Shown: positions 1 to 8,786, numbered from the stretch's first letter. The stretch is DNA of 64,000 nucleotides from Amycolatopsis decaplanina DSM 44594 (GCF_000342005.1 NZ_AOHO01000026.1:231959-295958), one strand, 5' to 3'. The notes: generated by a model from the sequence alone, not told the origin. Made by a program: numbers and translations.

Positions 1-692
1 AGGCCTTGCGCGAACGCCAGGACATACTTGCGCGCGACTTCCGGATCCGCGCCGAACGATCGATCGCCGACGATGTCGCGGTCCGGCTGGTCGGTGATGT
101 CGGCGTCGGGCGCGTAGTCGACGGTGACGCCACGGGCCCGCATCTGCCGTCCTCGCTCGGCGGCCTTCGCTCGCACCTGCGCCGGCGTCAGGGTCGAGGC
201 CATCTTCCGGGCGCTGGGCATGTTGCCGTCGAGGTCATCGATCCGCTGAACACGACCGCCTTCCTCGTCGATCGCCACCGATACCGGTACCTTCGCGGCG
301 CGTTGGACCTCGTCCAGCGCGCGGTTGCGCAGCAGGGCCGTCTCGTTGCCGCCGAGAAAGATCCCGCCGACTTGCTGATCGCGCACCAGCTTCACCGCCG
401 CCTGCGGGTCACCGGCGTTCACGCCGACCACCACAAGCTGGGCCAGCCGCTGCCTTGGGCTCATCCCGGCGATGACGGCTTCGCAGCCTGGAACGGGCGC
501 CTGCTCCGTCCTCGGTGACGGCGAGGGCGTGGGCCGGTCGGAGCTGGGCGGGCTCGAAGCCACGCTGCCGCGTGGCGGAGATACCGTCCCCGCCGGCTGT
601 GCCGATCCGGCCTCGTCGTTCGCCGTACCGCACTGCACGCTGGTGAGTAGAACAGTCGCTGCTCCCAGGATGACGGCCGTCCATCGCTTCAT
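1..692 (-). CDS. GH3-family beta-N-acetylhexosaminidase, C-terminus cut off by window edge
   Basis: The minus-strand frame is open to the window edge, so only the N-terminal part is present. It begins with a hydrophobic signal segment (MKRWTAVILGAATVLLTSV), then a Ser/Pro/Thr linker, then the start of a glycoside hydrolase family 3 barrel. The motif DEEGGRVQRI near residue 135 matches the DQEGGRVQR signature of NagZ-type enzymes, and a QVGGIFLGG segment precedes it. Such proteins act outside the membrane on GlcNAc-containing glycans in muropeptide recycling or turnover. A Cys follows the signal segment, but SVQC is a poor lipobox. In-frame ATGs at 716 and 740 are alternative starts. The family is clear; the specific substrate is inferred. 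Confidence 0.85.
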   Translation of the reverse strand, partial: MKRWTAVILGAATVLLTSVQCGTANDEAGSAQPAGTVSPPRGSVASSPPSSDRPTPSPSPRTEQAPVPGCEAVIAGMSPRQRLAQLVVVGVNAGDPQAAVKLVRDQQVGGIFLGGNETALLRNRALDEVQRAAKVPVSVAIDEEGGRVQRIDDLDGNMPSARKMASTLTPAQVRAKAAERGRQMRARGVTVDYAPDADITDQPDRDIVGDRSFGADPEVARKYVLAFAQG

Positions 693-1005
693 CGTCTTCG
701 GTCGCCCGGAGTTCATCAGCTCGTTTCGTTCGTCGTCCATGCCGGTGTCGACGGTATCCCCAGCTGCCCGTTCGTACGCGCTCGCGTGTCCTTTGGTGCT
801 CGATCGCGTCGGGCCGGGCTCGGTCCTGCCTCCTTCCTCTCTCGCGTTCTCCCTCGTCAAGTCGGTGTTCGTGCTTGACAACTCGATCTGCTCCGCCGTA
901 GATTACCACATGGTTATGGAACCGCAAGGTTATCCATCTTCGCGGCAGGTGCCGAGGAAACGATCGTGAGAACTCGAACTCGTGAGAACGGAAAGGCGGG
1001 CGACC
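693..1005. promoter_or_regulatory. Divergent intergenic region with arsR-operon promoter and operator
   Basis: No gene is seen here. For the plus-strand operon there is a good sigma-70-like promoter: TTGACA at 875-880, 18-bp spacer, TAGATT at 899-904. Just downstream, at about +1, lie two GGTTAT direct repeats (912-917 and 928-933). They also form alternating GGTT/AACC dyads and are a plausible autoregulatory operator for the ArsR protein. Repressor binding here is inferred from position. Confidence 0.6.
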
Positions 1006-1356
1006 GTGGCACAGGATCTGCTCGATGTCACCTTCGCGGCGCTCGCCGACCCCACCCGCCGCGCGATCCTCGCGCGGCTCGCGCGCGGTGAGGCCACGGT
1101 GACGGAACTGGCCGAACCGTTCGCGATGAGCCAGCCCGCCATCTCCAAGCATCTGAAGGTGCTGGAGCGGGCGGGGCTGGTGGCAAGGGGGCGCGACGCT
1201 CAGCGTCGCCCCTGTCGGCTGGTGGCCCAGCCGCTGAAGAACGCGAACGAATGGCTCGGTGGTTATCGCCGCTACTGGGACGAGGCCTTCTCGGAGCTGG
1301 ATCTCGTCTTGGAAGGGGAGATGCAGCACCCGGAGCGGCGGGACAAGACCGATTGA
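1006..1356 (+). CDS. ArsR-family winged-helix repressor
   Basis: This 116-aa regulator is almost entirely one winged HTH domain. A DPTRRAILARL helix is followed by the recognition helix MSQPAISKHLKVL (about residues 40-52) and the wing. No metal-binding Cys/His cluster is visible, which fits the ArsR branch paired with AHSA1 proteins rather than metal sensors. The GTG start at 1006 is preferred over the GTG at 982 because GGAAAGG lies about 9 nt upstream. It heads an operon with an AHSA1-like protein and a TIGR03086 protein, and probably represses the operon through the GGTTAT repeats at 912-933. Confidence 0.9.
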   Translation: MAQDLLDVTFAALADPTRRAILARLARGEATVTELAEPFAMSQPAISKHLKVLERAGLVARGRDAQRRPCRLVAQPLKNANEWLGGYRRYWDEAFSELDLVLEGEMQHPERRDKTD

Positions 1357-1385
1357 CCACCGCACGAGAGGAAAGGAACAGCACG

Positions 1386-1871
1386 ATGGGACGAACTCTC
1401 AGCGTGACGAAATCCGGCGATTTCGAGATCGTCATGACGAGGTCCTTCGACGCGCCGAGGACGTTGGTGTTCGACGCGTGGACGAAACCCGAGCTGGTAC
1501 GCCGTTGGTTCGGTCCACGCGACTGTGAGGTCGTCGAATGCGAGATCGACCTGCGGGTCGGCGGCAGATGGCGCTACCGGCTGCGCCACGGCGGCGGGAT
1601 GGAGATGCTGCTGCAGGGCGTCTACCAGGAGATCGACCGTCCGGGAAGGCTCGTCTCCCTCGAGACGAACGAGGACTGCGAGGCGTCGGAAGGTCAGGCC
1701 CTGGCGACTCTGACGTTGGTCGAACACGATGGGGTCACCACGCTGACCCAGGTGGTGCGGTACGGCTCGGAGCGGATCCGGGACGCCGTGCTCGAATCGG
1801 GGATGGAGCGAGGCATGGGTGAGGGCTTCGACAAACTGGCCGAGGTCGTGGCCGCTCCGGCGAGGGCGTGA
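1386..1871 (+). CDS. SRPBCC / AHSA1-family protein
   Basis: This 161-aa single-domain protein has the START/Bet v1-like hallmarks of the AHSA1 family: a TRSFDAPRTLVFDAWTKPE opening, RRWFGPRDC, and a GGRWRYRL strand. The family forms a hydrophobic-cavity fold used for ligand binding or stress responses; no enzymatic residues can be assigned. It begins 29 bp after arsR and its stop overlaps the start of the next gene (GTGA), so the three genes are probably cotranscribed and translationally coupled. Function beyond the fold is unknown. Confidence 0.85.
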   Translation: MGRTLSVTKSGDFEIVMTRSFDAPRTLVFDAWTKPELVRRWFGPRDCEVVECEIDLRVGGRWRYRLRHGGGMEMLLQGVYQEIDRPGRLVSLETNEDCEASEGQALATLTLVEHDGVTTLTQVVRYGSERIRDAVLESGMERGMGEGFDKLAEVVAAPARA

Positions 1872-2452
1872 ACACGATGAACGCCATCGCGGACCGTTAT
1901 CGCGTTCGGGCCGACGCCTTCGAGAGCAAGGTCGCCGCCGTCGAGGCCGGGCAGTGGGAGAACAAGTCACCGTGCGAAGAGTGGAACGCCAGGGATGTCG
2001 TCGGGCACATCGTCGACATGCACGGCGCGATGCTGCGTCCCTTCGGACGTGCCCTCGGGCCGGCGCCATCGCTTCTGGATGACCCGCTGGGCGCCTTCCG
2101 GGCGGCTCGGGCCGATGTCGAAGCCGTCCTCGCCGACCCTGTGCTCGCGGCCACGGAGCACGAGACGCCGGCGGGGAAGATGACCGCCGAACAGCACATC
2201 GACCAAGTCGTCAGTGCCGACATGGTGGTCCACGGCTGGGATCTGGCCCGGGCCACCGGGCAGGACGACACGATCGATCCGGAGGAGGTCGCCCGGATGT
2301 GGCCGGCGGCGCAGGCGATCCCCGATCAGATGAGGATCCCCGGCGCCTTCGGACCCGGCATCGTCGTCTTCGGTCCGGAGGTGAAGGTGCCCGAAGACGC
2401 GCCCTTGCAGGACAGGCTGCTCGGACTGATGGGCCGAGACCCGAACGCCTGA
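1868..2452 (+). CDS. TIGR03086-type DinB-fold metal-binding protein
   Basis: This 194-aa protein belongs to the actinobacterial TIGR03086 / mycothiol-dependent maleylpyruvate isomerase-like group. It has an N-terminal DinB-type helical bundle with His residues in VVGHIVDMH (about residues 47 and 52) and in VVHGWDLARATG (about 122), the usual divalent-metal ligand positions. Some family members use mycothiol as a thiol cofactor; that is not shown here, but mca elsewhere in the window indicates a mycothiol producer. The GTG start overlaps the AHSA1 stop by 4 bp; an ATG 9 nt later is an alternative. It ends 6 bp from the convergent merR gene. Confidence 0.8.
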   Translation: MNTMNAIADRYRVRADAFESKVAAVEAGQWENKSPCEEWNARDVVGHIVDMHGAMLRPFGRALGPAPSLLDDPLGAFRAARADVEAVLADPVLAATEHETPAGKMTAEQHIDQVVSADMVVHGWDLARATGQDDTIDPEEVARMWPAAQAIPDQMRIPGAFGPGIVVFGPEVKVPEDAPLQDRLLGLMGRDPNA

Positions 2453-2458
2453 TACGGG

Positions 2459-2872
2459 TCAGACATGGATCCCGCGGTGTCGACGGACGGGCCGGGCGGG
2501 AACCGGTACCTCGGCGGTATCGGTTCCCTTGGCCGCGGCCAGGACACGTTCCAGAACCGACAGAGAGGTGGTGAGCAAGGAGATCTGGTTCTGGATCCGG
2601 GTCTTGGCGATCTCCAGTTCGCCGGTCATCCCCGGCGAGGGCACCAAATGCGTGTGGTCCCCGGAAACACAGGGAAGGAGTTCCGCGATTTTGCCGCTGC
2701 ACAACCCGGCCGAATAGAAGAGCTGGATCTGCAGAACCCTGGCGATGTCGTCTTCGGTGAACGTCCGGTAGCCGTTGCCACATCGATCGGGATGCAGCAG
2801 GCCCTCCGTTTCGTAGTACCGCAACGAGCGGACACTCACTCCGGTCCGCTTCGCCAGTTCGCCGATCCGCAT
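2459..2872 (-). CDS. MerR-family transcriptional regulator
   Basis: This 137-aa protein starts with the canonical MerR HTH (MRIGELAKRTGVSVRSLRYYE) and a second wing (GYRTFTEDDIARV), followed by a dimerisation coiled coil around residues 80-118. Three Cys residues (31, 58 and 68) could make it redox- or electrophile-responsive; this is inference. It is divergent from an old-yellow-enzyme reductase, and the 67-bp gap contains a MerR-type dyad between wide-spaced -35 and -10 boxes (2901-2932). The natural target is therefore the reductase. It probably starts at ATG 2872; an upstream extension would run through the operator. Confidence 0.88.
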   Translation of the reverse strand: MRIGELAKRTGVSVRSLRYYETEGLLHPDRCGNGYRTFTEDDIARVLQIQLFYSAGLCSGKIAELLPCVSGDHTHLVPSPGMTGELEIAKTRIQNQISLLTTSLSVLERVLAAAKGTDTAEVPVPARPVRRHRGIHV

Positions 2873-2900
2873 GAGTCCACAGTAGCCGCGGAAACCGAGG

Positions 2901-2932
2901 TTGACCGTGACGCCGGTGTCAGGGTTTAGCTT
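2901..2932 (+). promoter_or_regulatory. MerR-type promoter/operator for the OYE reductase
   Basis: TTGACC (2901-2906) and TAGCTT (2927-2932) are separated by 20 bp, the overlong spacer typical of MerR-activated promoters. Between and overlapping them is a dyad, ACC-N-TGAC-N6-GTCA-N-GGT, at 2904-2925. The transcription start predicted from the -10 falls at or next to the ATG at 2940, so the reductase mRNA would be leaderless. The boxes are weak matches, as expected for activator-dependent promoters. Confidence 0.6.
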
Positions 2933-2939
2933 CGCGTTC

Positions 2940-4034
2940 ATGAGGTTGCTCGAAGCATTCAGCGGCACCGCGATCCAGTTGCCGAACCGCATGGCGATGG
3001 CCCCGATGACCCGGGGGCGCGCCGACGATGTCACCGGCGTGCCACATCCGCGGACGGCCGAGTATTACGCACAACGTGCGAGCGCCGGTTTGATCATGAG
3101 TGAAGGTGTTTGGGTGAACCAGACCGGTAAGAGCGGCCCGGGTATTCCAGGACTGGTGACAGAGCAACAGACCGAGGCATGGCGCGAGGTGACGACGGCC
3201 GTGCACGAGGAAGGCGGCCGTATCTTCGCGCAGCTCTGGCACGCTGGCAGGGTCAGCCACCCCGGCGTGATGGGCCGGAGGCCGGTGGCGCCGTCGGCGG
3301 TCCGGCAGGCCGGGCGGATCTTCTCGGCTGAAGGCTGGACGGACACGGTCGAACCCCGTGCGCTCGGCGAGGAGGAGATCGGCGAGGTCGTCCAGGACTT
3401 CGCCGCGGCGGCACGCCGGGCCGTCGAGGCGGGATTCGACGGCGTGGAACTCCACGGTGCCAACGGCTACCTCATCCAGGAGTTCCTCGCCCGCAACACC
3501 AACCGCAGAGAGGACCGCTACGGAGGTTCGATCGCCGCCAGGCTCGGCTTCCCGCTCGAAGTGGTCGCGGCTGTGGCCGAGCAGATCGGTGCGGCCAGGG
3601 TCGCTCTGCGGATCTCGCCGGGTAACCCGGAGAACGACATTGTGGAAGACGATTGGAAGGAGGTGTACTCACGACTGCTCGCCGAATTACGCCGGTACGA
3701 GCTCGCGTACCTGCACGTCATCGACACTCCTGACGTCGAGGTGCTGTCGCATCTGCGCCCATTGTGGCCAGGGACGCTCATCGCGAACCTGCGGTCCGAG
3801 GAGCCGACCTCCCGGGAGGAGGGTGAGTCCTTGATCGAATCCGGACTGGCCGACGTGGTCGCCTTCGGCAGGTTGTTCATCGCGAACCCGGACCTGCCTG
3901 CCCGATTCGCTCTCCGCGCCCCGCTCGCTCGGGCGGACCACGACGTCTACTACGGCTCCCGGCTCGACGGCTACACCGATTTCCCGGCGCTCGAACCGGA
4001 CACGGCGAAGTTCGCCTGTTCGGCGCGCAGCTGA
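2940..4034 (+). CDS. Old yellow enzyme-family alkene reductase (NADH:flavin oxidoreductase)
   Basis: This 364-aa FMN enzyme of the NemA/OYE class reduces activated C=C bonds of enones, quinones or nitro compounds with NAD(P)H. Visible features are APMTRGRA (flavin-contacting Thr, about residue 24), FAQLWHAGR, the substrate-binding HGANGYLIQEFL (His and Asn around 172-175), and a C-terminal VAFGRLFIANPDLP phosphate-binding segment followed by YYGS. The ATG at 2940 is chosen because it sits where the MerR-type promoter should initiate; longer in-frame extensions would cross the operator. Divergence from merR suggests induction by an electrophile or redox stress. Confidence 0.9.
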   Translation: MRLLEAFSGTAIQLPNRMAMAPMTRGRADDVTGVPHPRTAEYYAQRASAGLIMSEGVWVNQTGKSGPGIPGLVTEQQTEAWREVTTAVHEEGGRIFAQLWHAGRVSHPGVMGRRPVAPSAVRQAGRIFSAEGWTDTVEPRALGEEEIGEVVQDFAAAARRAVEAGFDGVELHGANGYLIQEFLARNTNRREDRYGGSIAARLGFPLEVVAAVAEQIGAARVALRISPGNPENDIVEDDWKEVYSRLLAELRRYELAYLHVIDTPDVEVLSHLRPLWPGTLIANLRSEEPTSREEGESLIESGLADVVAFGRLFIANPDLPARFALRAPLARADHDVYYGSRLDGYTDFPALEPDTAKFACSARS

Positions 4035-4062
4035 TCTTCGCCACCCATTCTACAGTGCGGGG

Positions 4063-5496
4063 ATGGTCAAGACGGCAGTGGAAATCGCGGCGGCTGTGCG
4101 TGCCAAGGAACTCGACCCGGTCCAGGTGACTCGTGAGGCGTTGGCCCGGATCGCGGCGGCGGACGGGGTGGTCGGTGCGTTCCGCCGGGTCAGGGCCGAG
4201 GAGGCACTCGCCGAGGCCGCCGCCGTCGCCGAACGTGCGGACCTGGCCGACCTGCCCTTGGCCGGGGTGCCGGTCGCGGTCAAGGACGTCGTTCCGGTCG
4301 AGGGCGAATACGCCTCGTGGGGGTCGCGTGGGGGTTCGTCGGCGCTGTCCACAGAGGACGGTGAGATAGCGCGGCGGCTACGCGCGGCAGGCGCGGTGAT
4401 CGTCGGCCTGACCCGGGTACCGGAGCTGTGTATCTGGCCATCGAGCGACGATCCGGACGGGGTAGCGCGTAATCCGCGCAACCCGTCCTACGCCGCCGGC
4501 GGTTCGTCAGGCGGGAGTGCCGCGGCCGTCGCGTCCGGACTGGTGCCCATCGCGCACGGCACGGACGGGTTGGGCTCGATCCGGCTGCCGTCCGCGATGT
4601 GCGGGATCGTCGGTCTCAAGCCGGGTAAGGGCGTGGTCCGTGTACCGGGGGAGGACGGCTGGTTCGGCCTGTCCACGCACGGTCCGATGACGACCACCGT
4701 TGCCGACGCCGCCGTGCTGATGTCGGTGCTCGCCGAACAGCCCGGCCTGGCGGACGTCTCCGACCCGAAGCGGTCCCGCATCGCCCTGTCGACTCACGTC
4801 CCGTTGACGAGGGCGCCGCTGCCGCGCGCGTTCAGCCGAGCCGTCACGCGAGCCGGAGAGCTGTTCCGTGCGGCTGGGCACACTGTTGCGCCCGGAACGC
4901 CCCGGTACAGCGCAGGAGCGATCGGTGGTCTCCTCGCGCGCTGGGTCGCGGGTCCGGCCGAACAAGCGACCGAGTTCGATCTCGGCGCACTCCAACCCCG
5001 GACCCGTACACACGTCCGGCTCGGGCGGCTGATGGCCAAACGTGTCCGAGAGAGCACCAGGGAGCTCTGGCTGGAGCGTGCCGAAGAGTTCTTCGCCGAC
5101 CATGATGTCCTGGTCACGCCCATGATCGCGACTCTCCCGCTCAAGGCACGCACGTGGCATGAAAGCCGTTGGATCGCCAATGTGCTGCCATCCGCGCGTG
5201 TGGCGGGTTTCGCCGGCCTGTGGAATCTCGCGGGCTATCCGGCGATGTCGGTGCCGGTCGGTGTACACCCCTCGGGCATTCCGGCCTGCGTTCAGCTCGT
5301 CGCCGCGCCCGGCGGGGAAGCACTCCTCCTGGGCCTCGCCGCCCAGCTCGAAGCGGCCAATCCCTGGCCCCGCACCACCGCCTCCTGCCAGCGCCCGAAA
5401 GAGAGCAAGGGACCTTTGCTATCACTCTCCAAAAGAGAGCGGCAGCAAAGGTCCCTTGCTACTTCGCGCTGGTCAGGAGCCGGTTTTGGCCGGTGA
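4063..5496 (+). CDS. Amidase-signature hydrolase
   Basis: This 477-aa amidase-signature protein hydrolyses carboxamides; the substrate is not predictable. The Ser-cisSer-Lys triad is visible: Lys in VAVKDVV (about residue 73), the GGSSGGSAAA loop (about 145-151) and nucleophile Ser in GLGSIRLPSA (about 171). The last 35 or so residues do not look like amidase sequence: the frame runs through the palindromic element at 5404-5460 (KGPLLSL...) and overlaps the convergent DivIVA-like gene by 24 bp. The element may therefore have inserted near the original stop and extended the protein. The start is ATG 4063, after a 28-bp gap. Confidence 0.88.
   Translation: MVKTAVEIAAAVRAKELDPVQVTREALARIAAADGVVGAFRRVRAEEALAEAAAVAERADLADLPLAGVPVAVKDVVPVEGEYASWGSRGGSSALSTEDGEIARRLRAAGAVIVGLTRVPELCIWPSSDDPDGVARNPRNPSYAAGGSSGGSAAAVASGLVPIAHGTDGLGSIRLPSAMCGIVGLKPGKGVVRVPGEDGWFGLSTHGPMTTTVADAAVLMSVLAEQPGLADVSDPKRSRIALSTHVPLTRAPLPRAFSRAVTRAGELFRAAGHTVAPGTPRYSAGAIGGLLARWVAGPAEQATEFDLGALQPRTRTHVRLGRLMAKRVRESTRELWLERAEEFFADHDVLVTPMIATLPLKARTWHESRWIANVLPSARVAGFAGLWNLAGYPAMSVPVGVHPSGIPACVQLVAAPGGEALLLGLAAQLEAANPWPRTTASCQRPKESKGPLLSLSKRERQQRSLATSRWSGAGFGR
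5404..5460. terminator. Palindrome, AAGGGACCTTTGCT family, at a convergent junction
   Basis: Two 17-bp perfect inverted arms (5404-5420 and 5444-5460) of the form AGCAAGGGACCTTTGCT surround a 23-bp centre containing a smaller CTCT/AGAG hairpin. It lies where the amidase and DivIVA-like genes converge and inside the amidase 3' coding end. Related elements occur at 16694-16757 and 24142-24208, with a half copy at 13506-13523. Bidirectional termination is inferred. Confidence 0.7.
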
Positions 5497-6600
5497 CGGC
5501 TTTTGCCCGTTCGCCTTCGGGCCGTTCTGTTCGCTCTGTCCGTTCTTCGGCGCAGTGGCGGCAGGCGCCGAAGAAGCGGGCTTGGCGGGAGCGGGTTTGG
5601 CGGCGGCCGGGGCGGTGGCCTTCGACGCGGGCGGCTCGGCGGGCTTGCCTGCCGGCTTCGTCTCCTCGGCCTTGCTGTCGCCACCGACGAGCTTCGAAGC
5701 GTGCGGGATCACCGACTCCTCAGGCAGGGCCGCGAGCATCGCCTCACTGCCCTTGAGGACCTCGTCGGCCTGCATGAGGCTCTTGCGGGCCTGCTCGCGG
5801 ATCTCCGCCAGCCGCTCGACCTTCCGCTGGGCGGCTGTCGTGCGCTGGGCGGCTGTCGTCGTTGCCTCGTCGAGCCGGCGCTTGGCCTCGGCTGTCGCCT
5901 CGTCGATGCGGCGCTTCGCCTCCGCGGTGGCCTCGGCGATCCGGCGTTCGGCCTGGTTTTTGCTGGCCGTCTGCTGGTCGGCGATGTGCTTCTCGTGCGA
6001 CGCGCGCTGAGCCGCGATCGTCTGCTCGAACTCGCGCTCGATCTTCCGGCGCTTGCGCTCGGCCTCGTTGTCCAGCAATTCCCGGCGCTGGGCGGCCTCG
6101 ACGGTCAACCGCTGGACCTCGGCCCGCGTCTCGGCGAGGGCGGATTCGTGCTCGGAATGCAGCGCGTCCGCCTGCTTGTCCAGCTCGGCGACGAGCCGCG
6201 TGTAGCGTTCACGGAGCTTCTTCGAAGCCTCGCTCGACGACGCCCAGTGTTTCTCGGCGGCGACCTCGGCACGCTTCGTGATCTCATCCGCACGCGCCTG
6301 CGCGAGCGTGACGGTGCGCTGCATCCGCTCGTCGAGGTCTTCGAGCCGCTCCGGTGGTTTCTTCAGCTCCTCGATCCTGGCGTTCAGCTTCGCCACCTCG
6401 TGGCGGACGGTTTCGAGTTCGCGCGTGGCCGATGTCGCCTGCGCGATCGCGGCGTCGCGGTCGGTGATCACGCGATGCAGCTGGGCTTCGAGGTGATCCA
6501 GATACTGGCGCACTTCGTTCCGGTCGAAGCCGTGCCAGGCCTGGGTGTACTCGCGCCGCAGGGGCAACAGGCCGTTGTCTCGCTCGGGAACCATGGCCAC
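5473..6600 (-). CDS. DivIVA-like coiled-coil protein with disordered Pro/Ala tail
   Basis: This 375-aa cytoplasmic protein has an N-terminal DivIVA-like motif (FDRNEVRQYLDHLEAQL, about residues 24-40), a long coiled coil over about 40-300, and a low-complexity KPAEPPASKA tail to the end. The coil contains tandem near-repeats of AEATAEAKRRIDEATAEAKR around residues 222-250. DivIVA-type scaffolds organise polar growth or septation in actinomycetes; this is not the canonical wag31/divIVA locus, so it is a paralog of unknown role. The ATG at 6600 is followed by another in-frame ATG two codons later. Its 3' end overlaps the amidase stop. Confidence 0.75.
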   Translation of the reverse strand: MAMVPERDNGLLPLRREYTQAWHGFDRNEVRQYLDHLEAQLHRVITDRDAAIAQATSATRELETVRHEVAKLNARIEELKKPPERLEDLDERMQRTVTLAQARADEITKRAEVAAEKHWASSSEASKKLRERYTRLVAELDKQADALHSEHESALAETRAEVQRLTVEAAQRRELLDNEAERKRRKIEREFEQTIAAQRASHEKHIADQQTASKNQAERRIAEATAEAKRRIDEATAEAKRRLDEATTTAAQRTTAAQRKVERLAEIREQARKSLMQADEVLKGSEAMLAALPEESVIPHASKLVGGDSKAEETKPAGKPAEPPASKATAPAAAKPAPAKPASSAPAATAPKNGQSEQNGPKANGQKPSPAKTGS

Positions 6601-6712
6601 GACGGTACCTGCGTACTCGGGGTCGCCGTTGTCAGGCTTGGCGATTCACCGACGTGTGTCGTCTCTCAGCTGCGATCCCTCACCTGAACGGCCGCCACCC
6701 GTGTGCGCAGTG

Positions 6713-8704
6713 TCACCAATGGAAGCCGCGGCTGAGCCGGGCGAGCGCCATCGCCGCACGAGACAGATGCTGCTCGCCCTTCCCGATCTTGAGCCCGCCC
6801 TCGCCGCCCGCGGCCGCGGAATCCGGGAACACGCGGAATCCTTGGTAGGCCACGGCATCCGTGAGCCCCGGCGTGAGCGTGTATGCGAGCCCGATCGCCT
6901 GCCCGGCGGGCGTGCCGATGTGCTTCGGGCGTTCCCTCAGCGCCTTCATCACCATGTCCGCGGCCTGATCCGGGGATTTGGTCGGAAACGCGTCATAGAT
7001 CTTCGTCGGCCGGATCATCGGCGTGCGCACGAGTGGCATGTGAATGGTCGTGAAGGTGATTCCGTCACCGTGGGTCTCGGTCGCGGCGATCCGGGAGAAA
7101 TAGTCCAAAGCGGCCTTCGACGCCGCGTACGCAGAAAAGCGCGGCGCGATTCCTTGCACGCCGATCGACGAGACGTTGACGATATGCCCGAATTTCCGCT
7201 CGGACATATGCGGCAGCACCGCGAGGATCAACCGCACCGCGCCGAAGTAGTTGATCGCCATCGCGCGTTCGTAGTCGTGGAACCGGTCGTACGACAGTTT
7301 GATCGACCGCCGGATCGAACGGCCCGCGTTGTTCACGAGCATGTCGATCCGGCCGTGCTCGGCGAGCATCGCGTCGACGGCCTTGTGCACCGATTCCTCG
7401 TCGGTCAGGTCGGCCGGGTACACCGACGCCGTGCCGCCCGCGGCGATGATCTCGTCCCGAACCTCTTCGAGTTCGTGCCGGCGCCGCGCCACGAGCAGTG
7501 GTACCCCGCCGGCGGCCGCGACCTTGATCGCGGTCGCCCGGCCGATGCCCGAAGACGCGCCGGTGATGATCACGCGGCGGCCGTCCAGTTCACCGCGCGG
7601 GCCGTGCTTGCGGGCGCGGAACGGGTCCAGGTGCTCACGCCAGTAGCGCCACAGGGTGGGCGCGTAGTCCTCGATCCTGGGTACCTCGACGCCTGAACCG
7701 ATCAGTGCCTTGCGTGTCGACGCCGACGAGAACACCGACGGGAACGCCATGGTCTCCAGCAGCACCGGCGGAATGCCGAGCCGCTCCATCACGGCGTCGC
7801 GCGCGATCGTGAAGCCGGGGATGTGCTCGCTCAGTTTCACCAGGTTGACGATGCCCTTGGACACGCGTTCGTTGAGCTGTACGGAAATGGTCGGCGCGCC
7901 CGCAGCCTTCGCGAAGGCGTTGTAGACCGAGACGACCGGCTGGGGTTCCGGGTTGACCAGGTGGAACGCGCGCCCGTCGAGGCCCTTCGTGGTGATCAGG
8001 GCGTTCAGCGACTCGGCGACGTAGTCGACCGGGACGACGTTGGTGTCGCCGAGGTCGGGGCCGACGATCGGCACGTCGGGCAGCCCGGCCAGCCTGCTGA
8101 TCGCGGGGAACAGGTAGTACGGGCCGTCGATCTTGTCCATCTCGCCGGTCTCGGAGTTCCCGACGACGACCGCGGGCCGGTACACCCGCCACGGCACGTC
8201 GTGCTGCTCGCGCACGAGCCGCTCCGCCTCGAACTTCGTGCGGTGGTACGGCGTGACGAGCCGCTGGCCGACGTCGAACATCTCCTCGGTGAACATGCCC
8301 TCGTGGTCCCCGGCGACGGCGACCGAGGACACGTGGTGCAGACAGCCCGCGTTCAGATCGGCGGCGAGCGCGATCACCTGCGCGGTGCCTTCGACGTTGG
8401 CCTTGATGCTGGCTTCGTCGTCGGCGGTGAGGTCGTAAAGGGCGGCGAGGTGCACGACGTGATCGACACCGCGAAGCTTCTCTCGGTCCTCTTCGCCGAT
8501 GCCGAGCAGAGGTTCGCCGAGATCACCGGTGACGAGGGTGACACGTTCCGGATGCGGCCAGGCGTTCACGAGTTTCGCGAGTTTGTCCCGTGAGGACTCG
8601 CGGACGACGAGCGCGACCTTGTCGACGTCCTCCCTGGCGAGCAGCAGCCGGGTGAATTGGCGCCCGATCAGTCCGGTCGCCCCGGTCACCAGAAAAGTCG
8701 CCAT
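6713..8704 (-). CDS. Fused acyl-CoA-reductase-like double SDR protein
   Basis: This 663-aa protein has two Rossmann modules. The N-terminal extended SDR (VTGATGLIGRQF near residue 7, YHRTK active-site motif near 174) resembles fatty acyl-CoA reductases. The C-terminal classical SDR (ITGASSGIGRAT near residue 380, NNAG, YAASK) ends in a hydrophobic tail. The arrangement and length match mycobacterial Rv3391-type multifunctional acyl-CoA reductases, which make fatty aldehydes or alcohols for waxes and lipids; the activity here is inferred from architecture. ATG 8704 is preferred over GTG 8713 because an AAGGG-like box lies upstream. It is separated from the sortase gene by 98 bp. Confidence 0.8.
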   Translation of the reverse strand: MATFLVTGATGLIGRQFTRLLLAREDVDKVALVVRESSRDKLAKLVNAWPHPERVTLVTGDLGEPLLGIGEEDREKLRGVDHVVHLAALYDLTADDEASIKANVEGTAQVIALAADLNAGCLHHVSSVAVAGDHEGMFTEEMFDVGQRLVTPYHRTKFEAERLVREQHDVPWRVYRPAVVVGNSETGEMDKIDGPYYLFPAISRLAGLPDVPIVGPDLGDTNVVPVDYVAESLNALITTKGLDGRAFHLVNPEPQPVVSVYNAFAKAAGAPTISVQLNERVSKGIVNLVKLSEHIPGFTIARDAVMERLGIPPVLLETMAFPSVFSSASTRKALIGSGVEVPRIEDYAPTLWRYWREHLDPFRARKHGPRGELDGRRVIITGASSGIGRATAIKVAAAGGVPLLVARRRHELEEVRDEIIAAGGTASVYPADLTDEESVHKAVDAMLAEHGRIDMLVNNAGRSIRRSIKLSYDRFHDYERAMAINYFGAVRLILAVLPHMSERKFGHIVNVSSIGVQGIAPRFSAYAASKAALDYFSRIAATETHGDGITFTTIHMPLVRTPMIRPTKIYDAFPTKSPDQAADMVMKALRERPKHIGTPAGQAIGLAYTLTPGLTDAVAYQGFRVFPDSAAAGGEGGLKIGKGEQHLSRAAMALARLSRGFHW

Positions 8705-8786
8705 CTGCTTCACCCTTCACCGTGCTCGCCCGTCCACAGGCATTCTGCTGCATTGTCACGGTGAGGACCACCGCCGCGTCCCGTGA

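Noticed and set aside
409..1365. Long minus-strand open frame across the arsR operon
   Set aside because: It is Arg/Pro-rich shadow sequence opposite three recognisable plus-strand genes; typical of GC-rich antisense frames.
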